The notes below the pieces were generated by a model. That model saw only the letters and a list, made by a program, of their open reading frames with translations. It was not told the DNA's origin and searched no databases. A DNA stretch of 64,000 nt from Odontesthes bonariensis (lineage: Eukaryota; Chordata; Actinopteri; Atheriniformes; Atherinopsidae). Below are positions 54,879 through 64,000 of this stretch, in pieces. Every line of letters starts with the position of its first letter. The first letter of the stretch is position 1. The DNA lies in NCBI RefSeq assembly GCF_027942865.1, contig NC_134515.1, forward strand, positions 1,948,839-2,012,838. The letters are read 5' to 3'. The position numbers were made by a program, and so were the translations under genes.

Positions 54879-55451
54879 TAGTTATTTGACTAAATGGTTG
54901 GTTGGAAGAAATGGAAGCTCTGTGCTCCATGTCCTCAGAATGCAGACTGTCCTCAGCGACCAGTCCAACAGCCAATCTCTGTGATGGTATGGGGTTTCAT
55001 CAGTGCTCTTGGCAAAGTGATGGAAGCATTGTTTTCCTATAATTACTCTAGATGGCATATCTTTGGCTTCTAGTACTACAGTGAGGAAAGTTGGAGTTAT
55101 TTTTGAAGAGGATCTGTTCTTTGACTCACATATAAAACAGGTTTCTAGGACTGCCTTCTTTCACCTTCGTAATATTGCCAAAATTGGGAACATCCTGTCT
55201 CAGACTGATGCAGAAAAACTGCTCCATACATTTGTGACTTCAAGATTGGACTGGGCGGGGGATTGGATTGAGAAGTTTCAGTTCAATCTGTTGGTTTCCT
55301 GAGCTAAGCTACTTATTTCTACGTTGCCTTTATATGAATTGGACGAATTTGCAATCAAACATTTTGTCTCATCAGCTTAATTTCGTTTGTTCTTACGGTT
55401 CAATTTTTGAATTTCAGGCTGCAACATTTTCTAGAAAACACTAGATTTCTG

Positions 55452-55523
55452 TCCCATATGGTCTAGCGGCTAGGATTCCTGGTTTTCACCCAGGCGGCCC
55501 GGGTTCAACTCCCGGTATGGGAA
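55452..55523 (+). tRNA. tRNA-Glu(UUC), array copy 21, consensus
   Basis: Consensus tRNA; its spacer pairs with that of copy 32. Confidence 0.9.
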
Positions 55524-56096
55524 TAGTTATTTGACTAAATGGTTGGTTGGAAGAAATGGAAGCTGTGTGCTCCATGTCCTCAGAATGCAGAATGTCCTCA
55601 GCGACCAGTCCAAGAGCCAATCTCTGTGATGGTATGGGGTTTCATCAGTGCTCTTGGCAAAGTGATGGAAGCATTGTTTTCCTATAGTTACTCTAGATGG
55701 CATATCTTTGGCTTCTAGTACTACATTGAGGAAATTTGGAGTTATTTTTGACCAGAATCTGTCCTTTGACTCACATATAAAACAGGTTTCTGGGACTGCC
55801 TTCTTTCACCTTCGTAATATTGCCAAAATTGGGAACATCCTGTGTCAGAGTGATGCAGAAAAACTGCTCCATACATTTGTGACTTCAAGATTGGACTGGG
55901 CGGGGGATTGGATTGAGAAGTTTCAGTACAATCTGTTGGTTTCCTGAGCTAAGCTACTTATTTCTACGTTGCCTTTATATGAATTGGACGAATTTGCAAT
56001 CAAACATTTTGTCTCATCAGCTTAATTTCATTTGTTCTTAAGGTTCAATTTTTGAATTTCAGGCTGCAATATATTCTAGAAAACACTAGATTTCTG

Positions 56097-56168
56097 TCCC
56101 ATATGGTCTAGCGGCTAGGATTCCTGGTTTTCACCCAGGCGGCCCGGGTTCAACTCCCGGTATGGGAA
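56097..56168 (+). tRNA. tRNA-Glu(UUC), array copy 22, consensus
   Basis: Consensus tRNA preceded by a spacer with AAGGTTCAA in place of ACGGTTCAA. Confidence 0.9.
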
Positions 56169-56742
56169 TAGTTATTTGACTAAATGGTTGGTTGGAAGAA
56201 ATGGAAGCTGTGTGCTCCATGTCCTCAGAATGCAGACTGTCCTCAGTGACCAGTCCAACAGCTAATCTCTGTGATGGTATGGGGTTTCATCAGTGCTCTT
56301 TGCAAAGTGATGGAAGCATTGTTTTCCTATAGTTACTCTAGATGGCATATCTTTGGCTTCTAGTACTACAGTGAGGAAAGTTGGGAGTTTTTTTTGACCA
56401 GGATCTGTCCTTTCACTCACATATAAAACAGGTTTCTGGGACTGCCTTCTTTCACCTTTGCAATAATTCCAAAATTGGGAACATCCTGTCTCAGACTGAT
56501 GCAGAAAAACTGCTCCATACATTTGTGACTTCAAGATTGGACTGGGTGGGGGATTGGATTGAGAAGTTTCAGTACAATCTGTTGGTTTCCTGAGCTAAGC
56601 TACTTATTTCTACGTTGCCTTTATATGAATTGGACGAATTTGCAATCAAACATTTTGTCTCATCAGCTTAATTTTATTTGTTCTTACGGTTCAATTTTTG
56701 AATTTCAGGCTGCAACATATTCTAGAAAACAACAGATTTCTG

Positions 56743-56814
56743 TCCCATATGGTCTAGCGGCTAGGATTCCTGGTTTTCACCCAGGCGGCCCGGGTTCAAC
56801 TCCCGGTATGGGAA
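56743..56814 (+). tRNA. tRNA-Glu(UUC), array copy 23, consensus
   Basis: Consensus tRNA in a 646 bp unit (one extra G in the LINE piece); pairs with copy 26. Confidence 0.9.
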
Positions 56815-57387
56815 TAGTTATTTGACTAAATGGTTGGTTGGAAGAAATGGAAGCTGTGTGCTCCATGTCCTCAGAATGCAGACTGATCTCAGCGACCAGT
56901 CCAACAGCCAATCTCTGTGATGGTATGGGGTTTCATCAGTGCTCTCGGCAAAGTGACGGAAGCATTGTTTTCCTATAGTTACTCTAGATGGCATATCTTT
57001 GGCTTTTAGTACTACATTGAGGAAAGTTGAAGTTATTTTTGACCAGAATCTGTTCTTTGACTCACATATAAAACAGGTTTCTAGGACTGCCTTCTTTCAC
57101 CTTCGTAATAATTCCAAAATTGGGAACATCCTGTCTCAGACTGATGCAGAAAAACTGCTCCATACTTTTGTGTCTTCAAGATTGGACTGGGCGGGGGATT
57201 GGATTGAGAAGTTTCAGTTCAATCTGTTGGTTTCCTGAGCTAAGCTACTTATTTCTACGTTGCCTTTATATGAATTGGACGAATTTGCAATCAAACATTT
57301 TGTCTCATCAGCTTAATTTCGTTTGTTCTTACGGTTCAATTTTTGAATTTCAGGCTGCAACATTTTCTAGAAAACACTAGATTTCTG

Positions 57388-57459
57388 TCCCATATGGTCT
57401 AGCGGCTAGGATTCCTGGTTTTCACCCAGGCGGCCCGGGTTCAACTCCCGGTATGGGAA
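57388..57459 (+). tRNA. tRNA-Glu(UUC), array copy 24, consensus
   Basis: Consensus tRNA; pairs with copy 27 in the 1936 bp block. Confidence 0.9.
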
Positions 57460-58032
57460 TAGTTATTTGACTAAATGGTTGGTTGGAAGAAATGGAAGCT
57501 GTGTGCTCCATGTCCTCAGAATGCAGACTGTCCTCAGCGACCAGTCCAACAGCCAATCTCTGTGATGGTATGGGGTTTCATCAGTGCTCTTGGCAAAGTG
57601 ATGGAAGCATTGTTTTCCTATAGTTACTCTAGATGGCATATCTTTGGCTTCTAGTACTACATTGAGGAAAGTTGGAGTTATTTTTGACCAGAATCTGTCC
57701 TTTGACTCACATATAAAACAGGTTTCTGGGACTGCCTTCTTTCACCTTCGTAATATTGCCAAAATTGGGAACATCCTGTCTCAGACTGATGCAGAAAAAC
57801 TGCTCCATACATTTGTGACTTCAAGATTGGACTGGGCGGGGGATTGGATTGAGAAGTTTCAGTTCAATCTGTTGGTTTCCTGAGCTAAGCTACTTATTTC
57901 TACGTTGCCTTTATATTAATTGGACTAATTTGGTCTCATACATTTAGTCTCATCAGCTTAATTTAGTTTGTTCTTACGGTTCAATTTTTGAATTTCAGGC
58001 TGCAACATATTCTAGAAAACAACAGATTTCTG

Positions 58033-58104
58033 TCCCATATGGTCTAGCGGCTAGGATTCCTGGTTTTCACCCAGGCGGCCCGGGTTCAACTCCCGGTATG
58101 GGAA
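58033..58104 (+). tRNA. tRNA-Glu(UUC), array copy 25, consensus
   Basis: Consensus tRNA; pairs with copy 28. Confidence 0.9.
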
Positions 58105-58678
58105 TAGTTATTTGACTAAATGGTTGGTTGGAAGAAATGGAAGCTGTGTGCTCCATGTCCTCAGAATGCAGACTGTCCTCAGTGACCAGTCCAACAGCCA
58201 ATCTCTGTGATGGTATGGGGTTTCATCAGTGCTCTTTGCAAAGTGATGGAAGCATTGTTTTCCTATAGTTACTCTCGATGGCATATCTTTGGCTTCTAGT
58301 ACTACAGTGAGGAAAGTTGGGAGTTTTTTTTGACCAGGATCTGTCCTTTCACTCACATATAAAACAGGTTTCTGGGACTGCCTTCTTTCACCTTTGCAAT
58401 AATTCCAAAATTGGGAACATCCTGTCTCAGACTGATGCAGAAAAACTGCTCCATACATTTGTGACTTCAAGATTGGACTGGGTGGGGGATTGGATTGAGA
58501 AGTTTCAGTACAATCTGTTGGTTTCCTGAGCTAAGCTACTTATTTCTACGTTGCCTTTATATGAATTGGACGAATTTGCAATCAAACATTTTGTCTCATC
58601 AGCTTAATTTTATTTGTTCTTACGGTTCAATTTTTGAATTTCAGGCTGCAACATATTCTAGAAAACAACAGATTTCTG

Positions 58679-58750
58679 TCCCATATGGTCTAGCGGCTAG
58701 GATTCCTGGTTTTCACCCAGGCGGCCCGGGTTCAACTCCCGGTATGGGAA
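58679..58750 (+). tRNA. tRNA-Glu(UUC), array copy 26, consensus
   Basis: Consensus tRNA; second 646 bp unit. Confidence 0.9.
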
Positions 58751-59323
58751 TAGTTATTTGACTAAATGGTTGGTTGGAAGAAATGGAAGCTGTGTGCTCC
58801 ATGTCCTCAGAATGCAGACTGATCTCAGCGACCAGTCCAACAGCCAATCTCTGTGATGGTATGGGGTTTCATCAGTGCTCTCGGCAAAGTGACGGAAGCA
58901 TTGTTTTCCTATAGTTACTCTAGATGGCATATCTTTGGCTTTTAGTACTACATTGAGGAAAGTTGAAGTTATTTTTGACCAGAATCTGTTCTTTGACTCA
59001 CATATAAAACAGGTTTCTAGGACTGCCTTCTTTCACCTTCGTAATAATTCCAAAATTGGGAACATCCTGTCTCAGACTGATGCAGAAAAACTGCTCCATA
59101 CTTTTGTGTCTTCAAGATTGGACTGGGCGGGGGATTGGATTGAGAAGTTTCAGTTCAATCTGTTGGTTTCCTGAGCTAAGCTACTTATTTCTACGTTGCC
59201 TTTATATGAATTGGACGAATTTGCAATCAAACATTTTGTCTCATCAGCTTAATTTCGTTTGTTCTTACGGTTCAATTTTTGAATTTCAGGCTGCAACATT
59301 TTCTAGAAAACACTAGATTTCTG

Positions 59324-59395
59324 TCCCATATGGTCTAGCGGCTAGGATTCCTGGTTTTCACCCAGGCGGCCCGGGTTCAACTCCCGGTATGGGAA
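59324..59395 (+). tRNA. tRNA-Glu(UUC), array copy 27, consensus
   Basis: Consensus tRNA; last part of the repeated three-unit block. Confidence 0.9.
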
Positions 59396-59968
59396 TAGTT
59401 ATTTGACTAAATGGTTGGTTGGAAGAAATGGAAGCTGTGTGCTCCATGTCCTCAGAATGCAGACTGTCCTCAGCGACCAGTCCAACAGCCAATCTCTGTG
59501 ATGGTATGGGGTTTCATCAGTGCTCTTGGCAAAGTGATGGAAGCATTGTTTTCCTATAGTTACTCTAGATGGCATATCTTTGGCTTCTAGTACTACATTG
59601 AGGAAAGTTGGAGTTATTTTTGACCAGAATCTGTCCTTTGACTCACATATAAAACAGGTTTCTGGGACTGCCTTCTTTCACCTTCGTAATATTGCCAAAA
59701 TTGGGAACATCCTGTCTCAGACTGATGCAGAAAAACTGCTCCATACATTTGTGACTTCAAGATTGGACTGGGCGGGGGATTGGATTGAGAAGTTTCAGTT
59801 CAATCTGTTGGTTTCCTGAGCTAAGCTACTTATTTCTACGTTGCCTTTATATTAATTGGACTAATTTGGTCTCATACATTTAGTCTCATCAGCTTAATTT
59901 AGTTTGTTCTTACGGTTCAATTTTTGAATTTCAGGCTGCAACATATTCTAGAAAACAACAGATTTCTG

Positions 59969-60040
59969 TCCCATATGGTCTAGCGGCTAGGATTCCTGGT
60001 TTTCACCCAGGCGGCCCGGGTTCAACTCCCGGTATGGGAA
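59969..60040 (+). tRNA. tRNA-Glu(UUC), array copy 28, consensus
   Basis: Consensus tRNA; upstream spacer has TATATTAATTGG, as before copy 25. Confidence 0.9.
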
Positions 60041-60613
60041 TAGTTATTTGACTAAATGGTTGGTTGGAAGAAATGGAAGCTGTGTGCTCCATGTCCTCAG
60101 AATGCAGACTGTCCTCAGTGACCAGTCCAACAGCCAATCTCTGTGATGGTATGGGGTTTCATCAGTGCTCTTGGCAAAGTGATGGAAGCGTTGTTTTCCT
60201 ATAGTTACTCTAGATGGCATATCTTTGGCTTCTAGTACTACATTGAGGAAAGTTGGAGTTATTTTTGACCAGAATCTGTCCTTTGACTCACATATAAAAC
60301 AGGTTTCTAGGACTGCCTTCTTTCACCTTCGTAATATTGCCAAAATTGGGAACATCCTGTCTCAGACTGATGCAGAAAAACTGCTCCATACATTTGTGAC
60401 TTCAAGATTGGACTGGGCGGGGGATTGGATTGAGAAGTTTCAGTTAGATCTGTTGCTTTCCTGAGCTAAGCTACTTTTTTCTACGTTGCCTTTATATGAA
60501 TTGGACGAATTTGCAATCAAACATTTTGTCTCATCAGCTTAATTTAATTTGTTATTACGGTTCAATTTTTGAATTTCAGGCTGCAATATATTCTAGAAAA
60601 CGCTAGATTGCTG

Positions 60614-60685
60614 TCCCATATGGTCTAGCGGCTAGGATTCCTGGTTTTCACCCAGGCGGCCTGGGTTCAACTCCCGGTATGGGAA
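60614..60685 (+). tRNA. tRNA-Glu(UUC), array copy 29
   Basis: C50U only. Confidence 0.85.
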
Positions 60686-61258
60686 TAGTTATTTGACTAA
60701 ATGGTTGGTTGGAAGAAATGGAAGCTGTGTGCTCCATGTCCTCAGAATGCAGACTGTCCTCAGCGACCAGTCCAACAGCCAATCTTTGTGATGGTATGGG
60801 GTTTCATCAGTGCTCTTGGCAAAGTGATGGAAGCATTGTTTTCCTATAATTACTCTAGATGGCATATCTTTGGCTTCTAGTACTACATTGAGGAAAATTG
60901 GAGTTATTTTTGACCAGAATCTGTCCTTTGACTCACATATAAAACAGGTTTCTGGGACTGCCTTCTTTCACCTTCGTAATATTGCCAAAATTGGGAACAT
61001 CCTGTCTCAGACTGATGCAGAAAAACTGCTCCATACATTTGTGACTTTAAGATTGGACTGGGCGGGGGATTGGATTGAGAAGTTTCAGTTCAATCTGTTG
61101 GTTTCCTGAGCTAAGCTACTTATTTCTACGTTGCCTTTATATGAATTGGACTAATTTTCAATCAAACATTTAGTCTCATCAGCTTAATTTTGTTTGTTCT
61201 TACGGTTCAATTTTTGAATTTCAGGCTGCAACATATTCTAGAAAACACTAGATTTCTG

Positions 61259-61330
61259 TCCCATATGGTCTAGCGGCTAGGATTCCTGGTTTTCACCCAG
61301 GCGGCCCGGGTTCAACTCCCGGTATGGGAA
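61259..61330 (+). tRNA. tRNA-Glu(UUC), array copy 30, consensus
   Basis: Consensus tRNA; the block partner, copy 19, differs by C16U, so that change arose after duplication or was lost. Confidence 0.9.
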
Positions 61331-61903
61331 TAGTTATTTGACTAAATGGTTGGTTGGAAGAAATGGAAGCTGTGAGCTCCATGTCCTCAGAATGCAGACC
61401 GTCCTCAGTGACCAGTCCAACAGCCAATCTCTGTGATGGTATGGGGTTTCATCAGTGCTCTCGGCAAAGTGATGGAAGCATTGTTTTCCTATAGTTACTC
61501 TAGATGGCATATCTTTGGCTTCTAGTACTACATTGAGGAAAGTTGGAGTTATTTTTGACCAGAATCTGTCCTTTGACTCACATATAAAACAGGTTTCTAG
61601 GACTGCCTTCTTTCACCTTTGTAATATTGCCAAAATTGGGAACATCCTGTCTCAGACTGATGCAGAAAAACTGCTCCATACATTTGTGACTTCAAGATTG
61701 GACTGGGCGGGGGATTGGATTGAGAAGTTTCAGTACAATCTGTTGGTTTCCTGAGCTAAGCTACTTATTTCTACGTTGCCTTTATATGAATTGGACGAAT
61801 TTGGTCTCATACATTTAGTCTCATCAGCTTAATTTTGTTTGTTCTTACGGTTCAATTTTTGAAATTCAGGCTGCAACATATTCTAGAAAACAACAGATTT
61901 CTG

Positions 61904-61975
61904 TCCCATATGGTCTAGCGTCTAGGATTCCTGGTTTTCACCCAGGCGGCCTGGGTTCAACTCCCGGTATGGGAA
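61904..61975 (+). tRNA. tRNA-Glu-like, array copy 31
   Basis: G19U and C50U, as copy 20. Confidence 0.7.
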
Positions 61976-62548
61976 TAGTTATTTGACTAAATGGTTGGTT
62001 GGAAGAAATGGAAGCTCTGTGCTCCATGTCCTCAGAATGCAGACTGTCCTCAGCGACCAGTCCAACAGCCAATCTCTGTGATGGTATGGGGTTTCATCAG
62101 TGCTCTTGGCAAAGTGATGGAAGCATTGTTTTCCTATAATTACTCTAGATGGCATATCTTTGGCTTCTAGTACTACAGTGAGGAAAGTTGGAGTTATTTT
62201 TGAAGAGGATCTGTTCTTTGACTCACATATAAAACAGGTTTCTAGGACTGCCTTCTTTCACCTTCGTAATATTGCCAAAATTGGGAACATCCTGTCTCAG
62301 ACTGATGCAGAAAAACTGCTCCATACATTTGTGACTTCAAGATTGGACTGGGCGGGGGATTGGATTGAGAAGTTTCAGTTCAATCTGTTGGTTTCCTGAG
62401 CTAAGCTACTTATTTCTACGTTGCCTTTATATGAATTGGACGAATTTGCAATCAAACATTTTGTCTCATCAGCTTAATTTCGTTTGTTCTTACGGTTCAA
62501 TTTTTGAATTTCAGGCTGCAACATTTTCTAGAAAACACTAGATTTCTG

Positions 62549-62620
62549 TCCCATATGGTCTAGCGGCTAGGATTCCTGGTTTTCACCCAGGCGGCCCGGG
62601 TTCAACTCCCGGTATGGGAA
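62549..62620 (+). tRNA. tRNA-Glu(UUC), array copy 32, consensus
   Basis: Consensus tRNA; partner of copy 21. Confidence 0.9.
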
Positions 62621-63193
62621 TAGTTATTTGACTAAATGGTTGGTTGGAAGAAATGGAAGCTGTGTGCTCCATGTCCTCAGAATTCAGACTGTCCTCAGCG
62701 ACCAGTCCAACAGCCAATCTCTATGATGGTATGGGGTTTCATCAGTGCTCTTGGCAAAGTGACGGAAGCATTGTTTTCCTATAGTTACTCTCGATGGCAT
62801 ATCTTTGGCTTTTAGTACTACATTGAGGAAAGTTGAAGTTATTTTTGACCAGGATCTGTCCTTTGACTCACATATAAAACAGGTTTCTAGGACTGCCTTC
62901 TTTCACCTTCGTAATAATTCCAAAATTGGGAACATCCTGTCTCAGACTGATGCAGAAAAACTGCTCCATACTTTTGTGTCTTCAAGATTGGACTGGGCGG
63001 GGGATTGGATTGAGAAGTTTCAGTTCAATCTGTTGGTTTCCTGAGCTAAGCTACTTATTTCTACGTTGCCTTTATATGAATTGGACGAATTTGCAATCAA
63101 ACATTTTGTCTCATCAGCTTAATTTCGTTTGTTCTTACGGTTCAATTTTTGAATTTCAGGCTGCAACATTTTCTAGAAAACACTAGATTTCTG

Positions 63194-63265
63194 TCCCATA
63201 TGGTCTAGCGGCTAGGATTCCTGGTTTTCACCCAGGCGGCCCGGGTTCAACTCCCGGTATGGGAA
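63194..63265 (+). tRNA. tRNA-Glu(UUC), array copy 33, consensus
   Basis: Consensus tRNA; unit resembles that of copy 24. Confidence 0.9.
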
Positions 63266-63839
63266 TAGTTATTTGACTAAATGGTTGGTTGGAAGAAATG
63301 GAAGCTGTGTGCTCCATGTCCTCAGAATGCAGACTGTCCTCAGTGACCAGTCCAACAGCCAATCTCTGTGATGGTATGGGGTTTCATCAGTGCTCTTTGC
63401 AAAGTGATGGAAGCATTGTTTTCCTATAGTTACTCTCGATGGCATATCTTTGGCTTCTAGTACTACAGTGAGGAAAGTTGGGAGTTTTTTTTGACCAGGA
63501 TCTGTCCTTTCACTCACATATAAAACAGGTTTCTGGGACTGCCTTCTTTCACCTTTGCAATAATTCCAAAATTGGGAACATCCTGTCTCAGACTGATGCA
63601 GAAAAACTGCTCCATACTTTTGTGTCTTCAAGATTGGACTGGGCGGGGGATTGGATTGAGAAGTTTCAGTTCAATCTGTTGGTTTCCTGAGCTAAGCTAC
63701 TTATTTCTACGTTGCCTTTATATGAATTGGACGAATTTGCAATCAAACATTTTGTCTCATCAGCTTAATTTCGTTTGTTCTTACGGTTCAATTTTTGAAT
63801 TTCAGGCTGCAACATTTTCTAGAAAACACTAGATTTCTG

Positions 63840-63911
63840 TCCCATATGGTCTAGCGGCTAGGATTCCTGGTTTTCACCCAGGCGGCCCGGGTTCAACTCC
63901 CGGTATGGGAA
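63840..63911 (+). tRNA. tRNA-Glu(UUC), array copy 34, consensus
   Basis: Consensus tRNA; last copy in the window, and the unit continues past 64000. Confidence 0.9.
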
Positions 63912-64000
63912 TAGTTGTTTGACTAAATGGTTGTTTGGAAGAAATGGAAGCTGTGTGCTCCATGTCCTCAGAATGCAGACTGTCCTCAGCGACCAGTCCA

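Larger units (their letters stand above)
42035..64000 (+). repeat. Tandem array of 645 bp units, each with one tRNA-Glu gene
   Basis: Thirty-four units in one orientation, continuing past the window end. Typical spacing is 645 bp; variants are 633 bp (12 bp lost in the tRNA), 627 bp (18 bp lost near 49808) and 646 bp. Order in a unit: a piece reading VMVWGFISALGKVME, similar to a Tc1 transposase block; an L2 reverse-transcriptase piece ([20 protein letters not shown] to TSRLDW); an L2 3' UTR piece; about 150 bp of A/T-rich spacer; then the tRNA. The 79-residue frames in each unit are LINE remnants, not genes. Multi-unit repeats: about 45.2-49.0 kb recurs 3840-3858 bp later, 56.38-58.2 kb recurs 1936 bp later, and 54.4-55.7 kb recurs 7097 bp later. 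Confidence 0.97.

Noticed and set aside
43507-63690. Repeated 79-residue frames and antisense 120-residue frames, one per array unit.
   Set aside because: They are the L2 LINE remnant inside the 645 bp unit, and its complement. Frame breaks occur in units near 56381, 58317 and 63478.
42035-64000. SINE family in tandem.
   Set aside because: The tRNA has both complete ends and the units abut in fixed phase, without poly(A) tails or target duplications.

Overview
The window looks like repeat-rich nuclear DNA of a teleost fish, probably a percomorph. The evidence is two intron-containing genes of the CALHM (calcium homeostasis modulator) family, fish-type L2 and RTE LINEs, a tRNA-derived SINE with a C/T-rich tail, Tc1/mariner, pogo, PIF-Harbinger, hAT and TTAA-site transposons, and a tandem tRNA-gene array. 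There are no bacterial operons, CRISPR arrays or rRNA genes.

Host genes. A segmental duplication carries two related CALHM genes on the + strand. Gene A has exons at 2124-2591, 2725-2998, 3121-3158, probably 18015-18050 and 20322-20384. Gene B has exons at 31333-31764, 31899-32178, 32300-32337, probably 38525-38584 and 40853-40876. Homologous non-coding blocks (about 1766-3514 with 31104-32693, 17530-17870 with 38070-38370, 19475-19531 with 40682-40742, 20200-21445 plus 23050-23160 with 40742-41910) show that intron 3 and the 3' flank were duplicated too and then filled by different insertions. Both promoters keep a GAAAGTG repeat that matches an interferon-response element. Only A keeps a TATA box. 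In A a SINE sits inside the last coding exon.

Intron 3 of gene A holds an 8.5 kb satellite (4757-13264) whose + strand is almost free of T. It also holds a Tc1/mariner-type element (13661-15335), a PIF-Harbinger element with both of its genes (15574-17106) and a pogo element (18118-19245). Downstream, at 21469-23008, is a TTAA-site transposon with about 325 bp inverted repeats. It encodes a protein whose Cys-rich segment resembles the P2X7 ballast domain, next to seven in-frame copies of a 60 bp repeat.

23.2-31.0 kb is a pile of nested transposons. The clearest nest is LINE < TTAA element < hAT element < TA-site MITE at 24.2-27.2 kb. The second is RTE LINE < TIR element < hAT MITE with its own minisatellite at 28.2-30.6 kb. 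Several pre-insertion sequences can be read directly from perfect target-site duplications.

42.0-64.0 kb, running off the end of the window, is a head-to-tail array of a 645 bp unit. Each unit contains one tRNA-Glu(UUC) gene plus pieces of an L2 LINE and probably of a Tc1 transposase. I count 34 tRNA copies; 15 are identical to the array consensus and three share a 12 nt deletion. Copies recur in blocks of 3, 6 and 11 units, so the array grew by repeated multi-unit duplication. The L2 element at 39063-40681 is of the same family as the L2 piece in the unit.
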